Notes under the pieces: model-generated
What the model saw: only the letters and a program-made list of their open reading frames with translations
Told to the model about the DNA's origin: nothing
The model's database searches: none
Shown here: positions 9,081 to 18,148 of the stretch, piece after piece
Layout: the number at the start of each line of letters is the position of its first letter
Position numbering within the stretch: position 1 is the stretch's first letter
Source: Xenorhabdus khoisanae
GTDB taxonomy: Bacteria; Pseudomonadota; Gammaproteobacteria; Enterobacterales; Enterobacteriaceae
DNA length: 51,335 nucleotides
Assembly (NCBI RefSeq): GCF_001037465.1
Contig: NZ_LFCV01000101.1
Span: 1-51,335 of the forward strand
Direction of reading: 5' to 3'
Translations under genes and position numbers: made by a program

Positions 9081-12000
9081 ATGACGCAATTGCCAAATGA
9101 AATTAAACACGCTCTGCAAAGCTGGTTACAGGCAGAATTAACGAGTGAACATGTACCTGCTGATACTGATTTTCTGGCGCTGGGTATAGAATCTCTCACA
9201 TTGATTAAATTAAAAAATAATATTAAATCCCAATATGGCGTAGATATCGGTATTGGAAAGTTTTTTAAGGGGTTGTCGAATATTGATAAGGTCGCCAGTT
9301 TCATCAGTAAGCAGGCACAGTCTGTTGTTGATAAGGTTAACGAGCAACCACAAGCAGCAACAATCGTATCCGTATCGCCAACGATAGCGCCGGAGCCGAA
9401 GAAAACTGTTACTGTTCAGCCGGATCTAGCGCCTCCCTCCATCCCGTTATCTTCTTTTGTTGCCCCTACAGAGATGGCACTTAACGAGCCGATTGTCACC
9501 AACTTTGAAACCAGACAAAGCACTGAAACGGGACAGGGGATTGAAATCAAACAAAGTATTATGGCGGCTCAGTTAAACGCCATGCAGCAATTGTTCCAAC
9601 AGCAGTTGACGGTGTTACAGCATCTTGGAGGAAGGGCTGTTAATAGTTCACTTCCAACAGCCAGCATTCCAACAAATCGCAGTCCAATAAACAGTACACC
9701 AATAAACAGTACTCAATCGGTAAAGCAGCCTGTTGAAGAATCATTTCAGCTTCCTGAAAAGAATCAGCCCGCTGTTACTGCGCCATTAACAGCGTCTGGT
9801 GAAAAAGCCAAGTTTACCTACAAACCGACTGAGCTTTCTCCGTCTGTAAAATGTGATGCTGAAACAACGGCATTTATTCAGCAGTACAATGCACGAACCA
9901 GTTCGTCAAAAGCGACCATTCAGAAATATCGTAAGGTTCTCTGCGATAACCGAAACGCGATTCAATTCAACAGCAAACTCAAAGAGTTGTGCTATCCGAT
10001 TGTAGGCAAAACGGCGAAGGGAGCGCACTTTACCGATCTGGACGGTAATGTCTTTACTGATATTGCGATGGGTTTTGGTGTCAACTTATTTGGGCATAAT
10101 CCTGATTTTATCCAACAAGCTATGCAAAAACGGCTGCAACGTGGTTTTCATCTTGGACCGGTTGATGAGTCTGGTATGGTTGTTGCGGACTTAATATCCG
10201 AAATGACGGGAGTTGAGCGGGTCGCTTTCACTAATTCAGGTACAGAGGCAATTATGCTCGCTTGCCGTGTGGCGAGGGCTGCCAGCGGAAAAAGCAAGAT
10301 TGTTATCTTCAATAATGCTTATCATGGACACTATACGGAAATTCTCTTTATGGGAGGAGGAAAACAGGGAGAGAGATTTCCACTGTCCAGCGGTATTCCT
10401 GAAAACGTGGGTCAGGATATTGTGGTGCTCAATTATGGCGAACAACAAAGCCTGGACTACATTACTGCTCACGGGCATGAAATTGCCATGGTTATGGTTG
10501 AACCGGTTCAATCGCGTAATATCAATCTACGGCCTAAATCCTTTATTCAGTCGTTACGAAAAATCACCGCACAACAGAATGTTGTATTGCTATTTGATGA
10601 AATCATTACAGGTTTCCGTTATCACGCCCAAGGGGCCCAACATTACTATCAGGTCAAAGCTGATTTAGTGACATATGGCAAAGTTATCGGTGGAGGGATG
10701 CCCATTGGTGTTCTGGCCGGGGATGCGGCTGTAATGGATTATCTTGATGGGGGTTTCTGGCAATTTGGTGATACATCTTACCCGCCGAATGAAACGACCT
10801 TTTTTGCCGGCACGTTTTGTAAACACCCTCTGACGATGGCAGCAGCAGAAGCAACACTGTTGCATATGAAAGCAATCGGGCCAACGTTACAAACTGATTT
10901 GAATAACAGAACCACGGGCTTTATTGAACGGCTTAATGGTTTGTTCACAGCGGCCGATTGCGGTATAGAAGTTATAAATTTTGGCTCATTATTTAAATTC
11001 AGCTTAAAGAAAACCCATGAACTGTTCTTCCATAATTTATTGATGAACGGGGTTTATACCTGGGAAGGCCGTACCTGTTTTCTCTCCACAGCTCATGATG
11101 ATAACGTGTTGAATGAGTGCTTCGATGCTTTTGAGAAAACTGTCGAGAGTATTTCTGCCAAGCCTCGTTTGCCGAAGGTGCCTACAGCACCAAAAGCGCA
11201 GGTGAATGTTGCTTTGGCTGAACCAACACTGCAAAAGAATCTGGCAATGTCCAGTTGGTACGATCCTGTTGCATCAAAATCCTACAATGAATTTGTCCAA
11301 TGTGTCATTACAGACGGGTTGCAGCAGTACCGGTTGAATAGCACTATTGAATACCTGTTTAATCGTCACCAACAACTGCGACAGGTTTTTTGCCCTGAAA
11401 CCTTTAAAACGTTAGCGGGCCAATTTGATTATCATGCAGCAATACATACTGAGCAGGCGATCATTGATTCACCAGAACAGTTTTTCCAATGGCGGCAGAC
11501 TTGTCTGGATAAAGAGTTTGTACTCGATCGTGGGCCGATGTTCAGGGTGCATGTAGCCCAGATTGATTTATCACAGCCACTATGGAATGAGACACTTTTG
11601 GCGCAACACGCACTTAACCATACCTGCGTGGATGTGATTTTTCTGGTTGCTCACCATTCTATTGTTGATGGTGTCTCTCTGGATGTATTAGTTGATGAGT
11701 TGACGGCTGTTTATCATGGTGCCAGCAATTTACCTCCTGCTTTGCAATATCATGATTATCTGAGTCGTCTGGCGGCATTTAAAAAGACGTCAAGTTTTAT
11801 TCATCAGAAATCATTCTGGCATAAATATCTGTCTGGCTGGCAGACAGATTTGGCAAATTTGCCAGAGTCGGCTCCTGCTGTATTGACAGAGGAAGGGGAT
11901 ATTATTCCCACGGGGGGCTTCCACCTTGAGAAATTGCCGATTGAATTGACATCCAAGATTTTGAATTATGCCACCGAGCGCCGTGTGACGCCTTACATGT

Positions 12001-14690
12001 TGATGTATACCGTCTATTCTATTTTTTTAGGTACGGTACTCAAACAATCTCAGTTTGTTATGGCTACCTCGGTATCCGGGCGTAACTTTGATAATTTCGA
12101 CAATTTGGTGGGTTTGACAACGGCAATGTTGCCCGTTCGGGTGAATACGCAAAATGATAAGCAACGTTTCAGCGAATACCTTGATCTTATCTGTGAGCAA
12201 TTGTTGGACATTTTTTCCCATCAGGATGTAACAATTGAAGATCTGACGGTACAGAATTGCAGTCTGGGACATCGTTCAGAAATATTCAACCGCTATCTCA
12301 ATTACGATTTTAATTTCAGTCCCCGTAAACTTAAGCTTAATGACAGTGGCAGTTGGTCTATATCGCTGGATAATGCCAAGCGTTACATTGTTGGTCAATT
12401 GTCTTTGGATGTGTTTCAGAGCGAGCATGATCTGTATCTACATTGGGAATATGCATCACAAATTTACAGCAAAGAAAAAATCAAAACACTGTCAGGCAAG
12501 TTGAGTCAGTTATTGGACTATCTTATTAACTCTCCAGAGCGGGATACACTGACGTTGACTGATATTGTTTCTTATCTGAATGCACTGGATGCCCCCTCCA
12601 TTGCTATCGGGCCATTGCGAAAAGAGTTGCTGTATAAAGCACCTATTCATGCTTTGTTCGAACTCAGTGCTGCCGCTCATCCACAAGCATGCGCATTAGT
12701 TGATGTCAGTCTGAAAGAAGGTATGCGTCAACTTTCATTTTCCGAATTGAACAGACAGGCAAATGCGTTAGCACATCACCTGCTGCATCAAGGATTACAG
12801 CCGGAAGAACCGATTTTTGTCAGTGTACGTCGTGGGCTCCCATTAGCAATTTCCGTGTTGGCTATATTTAAAGCGGGAGGCGTGTATGTTCCTATTGATA
12901 AGAAATTACCTTCCTCTCAGATTGAATTCTTACTTTCGGTGATCACTCCGCGATTCGCTCTTATTGATGGGGATTATGGGATCTTTAATGGCGGCAATGA
13001 GGTAAGAAACGGTATACATACTTCGTTGCTGAAAACGCTCTCTCATGCCCAACATTTCAATTTTTACGATGAAAAAACGCTGTTGCGCCAATGCGGAGTG
13101 ACTGAGGAAAATTCTGCATTACTACATTCTGCATTACTACAAAACCCCGAAAAAGACATACCGGCAGGGCAAACCGCCTACATTACCTGCACGTCAGGCA
13201 GTACCCAAAAAGTCAATTGCGTGATGAATTCTCATGGCGCGATTGCCCATCACTGTTTAATGATGAAGGAATATCTGGAGATTCACCCGGAAGACCGGAT
13301 GCTTCAATTTACCGATTTATGCTGGGATATCGTTCTTGAGGAGCTTTTCCCTGTTTGGGCGGCGGGAGGTCAGGTGGTGTTTTTAGGTGATTCACCGCCA
13401 AATACCTTTGATGACTTCAATAAGTTGTTGATTGAACAACAGATTACGCTGGCTGATTTGCCATCAACCTATTGGCAGGGATGGATAGAGAGTTTGGATG
13501 ATCCCGCGATGAGCTATCCATCCCATCTTCGACGTATCTTGGTAGGGACTGAGAAAGTTGATCCACAGACACTTAAAAAGTGGCAACAACATGTTCCTGA
13601 AGGAGGCATTTTTTCCAATGCTTATGCTCAGACTGAAACCACCATTACTGCAACAGATTCAGTCATTACCTCTGATACACAGGTGGGAGAAACAGTACCG
13701 CTTGGCAAGCCACTGGCCAATACCGGATTTTATGTTCTGGATGAATCGGGGCAACCTGTGCCGCGTGGTGAACCGGGAGAGTTGTATATTGGTGGCCCGC
13801 TGGTATCTAAAGGGTATTACGGCAATGATGCTCTGACTGCCATCAAATATGTAGCTGATCCTTATATTCCGGCTGAGGCATGCAATCATGCTGCGCCACT
13901 TATGTATAAAACCGGTGATTTGGTCAGTATGGATGAACAGGGATGTTTGTCATTCCTTGGTCGTACAGATTTCCAGATCAAGGTACGTGGTTATCGAATT
14001 GAACCCACCCAGTTAGAAAGCGCGATTGGTCAATGGGAAGAGATCGAACAGGTTGTGTTTACTACAAACAGTGTGATTGATCCAAGCATTCCGGCAGCGG
14101 AAACAAAATTACTCTGTTATGTGAAAACGCAGGCGGGCAAGGCTGAACAAAAAGAGTTAAGTGAACGAATCCGTCAGTTTATCAGCCTCAACTTTGCCCA
14201 TTATATGCAACCAAATGCCATTGTATATCTGCGAGAATTTCCTAAAACCGCCAACGGTAAGGTGTCGATAAAGCAGTTCCCTTTACAACAGAATCGACAG
14301 GAAAATGCGGAACAGCAGTTATCTCAGATAGACCTTAACGGCCCAGTGAGTCGTTTGTTGACCGCTCATCTTGGACAACGTGGCCTGAACGTGAACGAAA
14401 GTTTCGTGGCATTGGGAGGGGATTCGTTAATTGCGATCAAGATCTTGTCGGCCTTGCAAAAAGAATACGGAGTGACGCTCAGATTGCCGGAATTCATGGT
14501 TTATAAGACATTGGCTGAACTTATCGAGTGGATAGAATCAGCACTGCCTCTCAGCAAGGAACGCGTTGCGAACAAGGCGATCAGTGTGTCACAGGCAGTT
14601 GTACCAGATAGCCATACGCAGGTGACAGGACGAAAAGAAAAACCAGTACTACAGGCTCGCCATCGCAAAAAAAAGGGACTTGTTGAATGA
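9081..14690 (+). CDS. Hybrid PKS/NRPS: ACP-aminotransferase-C-A-PCP
   Basis: This 1869-aa protein continues the MycA-type line. An N-terminal ACP (Ser38 in LGIESL) is followed by a Pro/Gln-rich linker. A GSA-type aminotransferase spans about 290-690, with PLP Lys534 in TYGKVIGGG, and should convert the beta-keto to a beta-amino thioester. A condensation domain (about 740-1160) has an intact HHSIVDG. An adenylation domain (about 1190-1690) has an unusual A3 loop, TSGSTQKVNCV, and NAYAQTE instead of NxYGPTE. Its pocket residues read DIEDLGAIT plus Lys; the two acidic residues point to a basic substrate. The PCP carries Ser1782 in LGGDSL. No epimerase or thioesterase domain is present. It starts 4 bases after the previous stop and overlaps the MFS gene by 4. 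Confidence 0.9.
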   Translation: MTQLPNEIKHALQSWLQAELTSEHVPADTDFLALGIESLTLIKLKNNIKSQYGVDIGIGKFFKGLSNIDKVASFISKQAQSVVDKVNEQPQAATIVSVSPTIAPEPKKTVTVQPDLAPPSIPLSSFVAPTEMALNEPIVTNFETRQSTETGQGIEIKQSIMAAQLNAMQQLFQQQLTVLQHLGGRAVNSSLPTASIPTNRSPINSTPINSTQSVKQPVEESFQLPEKNQPAVTAPLTASGEKAKFTYKPTELSPSVKCDAETTAFIQQYNARTSSSKATIQKYRKVLCDNRNAIQFNSKLKELCYPIVGKTAKGAHFTDLDGNVFTDIAMGFGVNLFGHNPDFIQQAMQKRLQRGFHLGPVDESGMVVADLISEMTGVERVAFTNSGTEAIMLACRVARAASGKSKIVIFNNAYHGHYTEILFMGGGKQGERFPLSSGIPENVGQDIVVLNYGEQQSLDYITAHGHEIAMVMVEPVQSRNINLRPKSFIQSLRKITAQQNVVLLFDEIITGFRYHAQGAQHYYQVKADLVTYGKVIGGGMPIGVLAGDAAVMDYLDGGFWQFGDTSYPPNETTFFAGTFCKHPLTMAAAEATLLHMKAIGPTLQTDLNNRTTGFIERLNGLFTAADCGIEVINFGSLFKFSLKKTHELFFHNLLMNGVYTWEGRTCFLSTAHDDNVLNECFDAFEKTVESISAKPRLPKVPTAPKAQVNVALAEPTLQKNLAMSSWYDPVASKSYNEFVQCVITDGLQQYRLNSTIEYLFNRHQQLRQVFCPETFKTLAGQFDYHAAIHTEQAIIDSPEQFFQWRQTCLDKEFVLDRGPMFRVHVAQIDLSQPLWNETLLAQHALNHTCVDVIFLVAHHSIVDGVSLDVLVDELTAVYHGASNLPPALQYHDYLSRLAAFKKTSSFIHQKSFWHKYLSGWQTDLANLPESAPAVLTEEGDIIPTGGFHLEKLPIELTSKILNYATERRVTPYMLMYTVYSIFLGTVLKQSQFVMATSVSGRNFDNFDNLVGLTTAMLPVRVNTQNDKQRFSEYLDLICEQLLDIFSHQDVTIEDLTVQNCSLGHRSEIFNRYLNYDFNFSPRKLKLNDSGSWSISLDNAKRYIVGQLSLDVFQSEHDLYLHWEYASQIYSKEKIKTLSGKLSQLLDYLINSPERDTLTLTDIVSYLNALDAPSIAIGPLRKELLYKAPIHALFELSAAAHPQACALVDVSLKEGMRQLSFSELNRQANALAHHLLHQGLQPEEPIFVSVRRGLPLAISVLAIFKAGGVYVPIDKKLPSSQIEFLLSVITPRFALIDGDYGIFNGGNEVRNGIHTSLLKTLSHAQHFNFYDEKTLLRQCGVTEENSALLHSALLQNPEKDIPAGQTAYITCTSGSTQKVNCVMNSHGAIAHHCLMMKEYLEIHPEDRMLQFTDLCWDIVLEELFPVWAAGGQVVFLGDSPPNTFDDFNKLLIEQQITLADLPSTYWQGWIESLDDPAMSYPSHLRRILVGTEKVDPQTLKKWQQHVPEGGIFSNAYAQTETTITATDSVITSDTQVGETVPLGKPLANTGFYVLDESGQPVPRGEPGELYIGGPLVSKGYYGNDALTAIKYVADPYIPAEACNHAAPLMYKTGDLVSMDEQGCLSFLGRTDFQIKVRGYRIEPTQLESAIGQWEEIEQVVFTTNSVIDPSIPAAETKLLCYVKTQAGKAEQKELSERIRQFISLNFAHYMQPNAIVYLREFPKTANGKVSIKQFPLQQNRQENAEQQLSQIDLNGPVSRLLTAHLGQRGLNVNESFVALGGDSLIAIKILSALQKEYGVTLRLPEFMVYKTLAELIEWIESALPLSKERVANKAISVSQAVVPDSHTQVTGRKEKPVLQARHRKKKGLVE

Positions 14691-15937
14691 AGGGCATACA
14701 TGGATTTTACCCACTTTGGATTGGCATAGCTGTGTCGATTTTCGGCAGCGAATTAACGGAATTTGCTTTCGGGTTGTGGTTGCTTGAGAAACAAATGTCA
14801 GTCATGGCTTACACGAATATGTATTTAGTATTAGTGCTTCCGGCCTTTTTACTGATGCCGTTAGTAGGCTATGTAATTGATCATTATGATAAACGCAAGG
14901 TGCTATTGCTGACAGAAGGGATAGCCGGTCTGGCCTTGGCGGTTGTACTTTTGTTCAATCACTTTGGCTACATTAATGCGATGGTGGTCTATCTCTATAT
15001 TGCGTTGACCAGCGTACTGACAGCGTTGCAGATTGATTGTTACAGCACACTGGTTTTCCGGCTCGTTCCGCAATCTTCACTAAATCGGGCGAACGCATTG
15101 GGTAGTCTCAGCGATTCATTGCCACAAATGCTGGCTCCCATCATTGGTGCGTTTTTGTTTTCTCATTATGGCTTAGGTGTGGTACTGACGGTCGATCTTC
15201 TGACCTTTATGGTGAGTGCATTCGCTGCCGCGTTATTGTTCAGGGTCAGTGCTGTGCAATTTCTTCCGCACGATGATGGCACATTATCTAAATTGAATTG
15301 GAAAGCCATTTTTCCTGATATGGGCTGCATCCGGTTGGTTAAGGCATCGCCGGAAATGACTTATATGATCGCGTACACTTTCTTCAAAGCAATTTTGGTC
15401 GGGGGAACACTAATCACTATTGTTCCTTATTTCACAACCTATTTTTCCATAGCAGATGCAGGCTACATGATGTCCATCGGTGGAGTATCCATGGTGATAG
15501 TCAGCATCATGTCTGCATGGAAACCCAATATACTGAAACACATACCGCTATTGTTGTTGGAATTCCTGTTTGCGACTGGTTTCGTGGTGTTAACGCAGAT
15601 AAAAAATATTTATGTCTCTGGGATCTGTATTGCGATCAGCTTTATCACGATGCGGATAAGCATTATCAAAATGCAAACGTTGTGGCAGACCCTCGTGCCG
15701 AAAGTCTATCACGGCCGTGTTTTTGCTTTGCGTAATCTGGTTAAGACATTCAGCAGTTTCATTATTTATCTCATCACCGGGATTGTATTGGAAATGTTAC
15801 TAGCTCAAGAGGGAGGATGGGCAATTTGGGGACAGGGTAACCCGATGGATCTTTACTTTATTGGTATTACTCTGCTGATACTACCTCCCTTGCTTATCTC
15901 GACACAAAGATTGTTATTCGCTATGGGGGGGAAATAG
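14687..15937 (+). CDS. MFS transporter, probable product exporter
   Basis: A 416-aa, very hydrophobic protein with about 12 predicted membrane segments and an MFS loop motif near residues 60-75 (VGYVIDHYDKRKV, resembling GxxxDRxGRR). It resembles the drug/siderophore exporters found inside NRPS clusters. Its ATG overlaps the stop of the preceding NRPS (ATGA), so translation is probably coupled and stoichiometry tied to the assembly line. Export of the product and self-protection is the likely role; the substrate is inferred from position only. Confidence 0.85.
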   Translation: MKGIHGFYPLWIGIAVSIFGSELTEFAFGLWLLEKQMSVMAYTNMYLVLVLPAFLLMPLVGYVIDHYDKRKVLLLTEGIAGLALAVVLLFNHFGYINAMVVYLYIALTSVLTALQIDCYSTLVFRLVPQSSLNRANALGSLSDSLPQMLAPIIGAFLFSHYGLGVVLTVDLLTFMVSAFAAALLFRVSAVQFLPHDDGTLSKLNWKAIFPDMGCIRLVKASPEMTYMIAYTFFKAILVGGTLITIVPYFTTYFSIADAGYMMSIGGVSMVIVSIMSAWKPNILKHIPLLLLEFLFATGFVVLTQIKNIYVSGICIAISFITMRISIIKMQTLWQTLVPKVYHGRVFALRNLVKTFSSFIIYLITGIVLEMLLAQEGGWAIWGQGNPMDLYFIGITLLILPPLLISTQRLLFAMGGK

Positions 15938-15938
15938 T

Positions 15939-16943
15939 ATGCTCAGGATAGGCATTATCGGCACAGGTGCTGTTGCGTGTTATTTAGCGCATCAATGTAA
16001 GAAACAGGGGCACCAGGTTTTCTTACTCTCTTCGCGAGAAATAAGAAACCAGACATTACCTATCAGCCAAATACAGTTAAATGATGATACAAAACATAGA
16101 CAAGCTGTAAGCGAGGATCTGGGCAGTATCATTATTGACGGACATTTCACTGATTATGCCGCTTTTCTGTCTAAAGATTTCGATCAATTGTATGTGTGCA
16201 GCAAAACGGTCTCCAATCAGTATATTTGCCGGCAATTGTCGCGCAATAAACATCGACTCCATAGTCCTGTTGTCATATTCCAAAATGGCTTTGCTACAGA
16301 ACAGACTTTCATTGACGAGGAATTAGGTGTCACGATTATTCGTGGTGTTCTTAATTTTTCAGTGACTCAGCATGGTAAACAAAACCTGAGATTGATGTTC
16401 TTTAAAACCAGCTATCTTGGCGTCCTTGAACTCACTGAACAGGCCGAAGCGGATATTTTGGCGGTTTTGGATTTACTCAATCGAATCGGTATTCCTTTCG
16501 AAGGCTGTGAGGATATAACGCATAAAGCCTTTGCGAAAAATACGCTCAATGCGGCGGCCGCTGTTTGTGGGTTAGTCCGTACAGGCGTACAGACAGCGAT
16601 GCGTAATAATGGTTCCCGATCAGTGATTCAATCAATTATTGATGAGTGCACTGCTATTGGTGAAAAAGCCGGATATGTCAAAGATGGGGAAGGTTTCCGA
16701 CGCCAGTCTGTGGGGTATTTGATGTCAATTCCCGATTTTAATTCTTCTTTGGTGCTGGATATTCTTAATGGCAGGGAAACAGAGGCAGATACCTTGCTTG
16801 CTTCTTTTATCAAACTTGGTCAACGAGTCAATATTGCCACGCCGAATCTGAATTTTGTTTATCGCTATTTCGATTTTTACAACACGTATATAACCCAATC
16901 CCAGACGGTTACGAATACTATTCTGGTCGAAGGAGATGCTTAA
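15939..16943 (+). CDS. Ketopantoate reductase-like NADPH oxidoreductase (ApbA/PanE family)
   Basis: A 334-aa protein with an N-terminal Rossmann motif (IGIIGTGAVACYLA) and the family's C-terminal helical domain. The catalytic Lys/Asn pair of ketopantoate reductases is visible in KAFAKNTLNAAAA. True PanE makes pantoate. Here the gene sits between an exporter and a Rieske oxygenase with 1-base spacing on both sides, so it more likely reduces a keto group on a precursor or tailored intermediate. It is about 30 residues longer than typical PanE. The family call is good, the substrate unknown. Confidence 0.82.
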   Translation: MLRIGIIGTGAVACYLAHQCKKQGHQVFLLSSREIRNQTLPISQIQLNDDTKHRQAVSEDLGSIIIDGHFTDYAAFLSKDFDQLYVCSKTVSNQYICRQLSRNKHRLHSPVVIFQNGFATEQTFIDEELGVTIIRGVLNFSVTQHGKQNLRLMFFKTSYLGVLELTEQAEADILAVLDLLNRIGIPFEGCEDITHKAFAKNTLNAAAAVCGLVRTGVQTAMRNNGSRSVIQSIIDECTAIGEKAGYVKDGEGFRRQSVGYLMSIPDFNSSLVLDILNGRETEADTLLASFIKLGQRVNIATPNLNFVYRYFDFYNTYITQSQTVTNTILVEGDA

Positions 16944-18148
16944 TGAGTGATACTACAGTCATGTTACCCGAAGGTGGTGAAGGTGTTCTGAATAACGTAT
17001 TTTCACCTTATGCTGATTATTTCATCGACATGATCGGCCAGCGTAACACTCATATTGCGACTGAACCGGTTGGAATATATGAGAGCCAAGTCAAACACTA
17101 TATCTGTCAGGATTATTTTGATCATGAACAGAAAGAACTGTGGAAAAAAATTCCTCAATTTATAGCGCCCATCCAAACACTGGAAAAAATCGGTGACTTT
17201 ATCACGGTCGATTACCAAGGGCGTGTTCCCATGATTGTGAGCAAAGTCGATGATAATCATTGTGCCGTATTTGAAAACGTATGCCCACATCGGGGAGCCA
17301 GACTTGAACATAACAAAGAAGGGTGCAAAAAAGCTTTTGTTTGCCCTTATCACAGTTGGTCATTCAGCCATCAGGGCCATTTGATCGCAGCTCGTTGGCG
17401 AGAAGCTTTCCCTGAAATACCCGATCAATACCGTTCGCTTAATTCTATTAATGTCCAACAAAGGTTCAGTATGTTGTGGCAAATGCCGGGTGAACCTAAT
17501 CCTGACTTTTCGTTGGAACATTGGTTTTCTGCCATTGATGAGCAAATTTCCGATATTGGTTTTGAACAGCATCAATTGCTGAATTCCCGTGAAAGGATGA
17601 TTAATGCCAACTGGAAGTTACTGATTGAAAATTTCATTGAGTATTATCATGTTCAGTCTTTACACCGAAACAGTCTGGCACCCACATTGAATGGTCAGCT
17701 TTACTCACTGGATTCTTTTGCTCAGCACGGCCGAATCTTAACCCCACTAAAAAATCTGGCTCAGGTTCGTCAACAAACGCCACATAAGACGCGTCGGGAA
17801 ATGGTTGCGACTTATTTATTGTTCCCGAACGTGATTATCGGAGTTCAGCCTTATCATGTTTTTGTCTCTTTTTATCATCCTGTATCGGTAAACCAAACCT
17901 GGTCAAAAACGTTCAACTTTATTCATAAAGCAGATGAAGGGATAAGCGAGGTTTGTCAGTTGGATGTGGAATACTTGGCTGAGGCGTTGGAAGAGGATTA
18001 TGAAGCTATTGAGCAAGTCCAACGAAATTTGGAGACATGTACCGCACCGAGCCTGCTGTATGGTGAAGCGGAATCCCTGATTGGTCAGTTGCATCGCAAT
18101 TTAGCGGCTATTCTGCATCAGAGTGGCAAGGAGGCGAACAGAGCATGA
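16943..18148 (+). CDS. Rieske non-heme iron oxygenase, alpha subunit type
   Basis: A 401-aa aromatic-ring-hydroxylating-dioxygenase-type oxygenase. The Rieske [2Fe-2S] ligands are in VCPHRGARL and CPYHSWSF. The mononuclear iron site is NFIEYYHVQSLH, with the distal Asp probably in EEDYEAIEQVQ. No ferredoxin or reductase partner gene is visible nearby, so electrons must come from elsewhere. Members of this family in natural product clusters hydroxylate, desaturate or cyclise carrier-bound or free substrates. The start follows AAGGAGATG and overlaps the previous stop by one base. The family is certain, the reaction unknown. Confidence 0.9.
   Translation: MSDTTVMLPEGGEGVLNNVFSPYADYFIDMIGQRNTHIATEPVGIYESQVKHYICQDYFDHEQKELWKKIPQFIAPIQTLEKIGDFITVDYQGRVPMIVSKVDDNHCAVFENVCPHRGARLEHNKEGCKKAFVCPYHSWSFSHQGHLIAARWREAFPEIPDQYRSLNSINVQQRFSMLWQMPGEPNPDFSLEHWFSAIDEQISDIGFEQHQLLNSRERMINANWKLLIENFIEYYHVQSLHRNSLAPTLNGQLYSLDSFAQHGRILTPLKNLAQVRQQTPHKTRREMVATYLLFPNVIIGVQPYHVFVSFYHPVSVNQTWSKTFNFIHKADEGISEVCQLDVEYLAEALEEDYEAIEQVQRNLETCTAPSLLYGEAESLIGQLHRNLAAILHQSGKEANRA

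Noticed and set aside
10213..10668. 151-codon open frame inside the PKS/NRPS gene
   Set aside because: Out-of-frame shadow within the aminotransferase domain, whose frame carries all conserved motifs.
15939..16943. Housekeeping panE
   Set aside because: It is embedded with 1-base spacing in the NRPS operon and longer than PanE, so a cluster-specific role is more likely.
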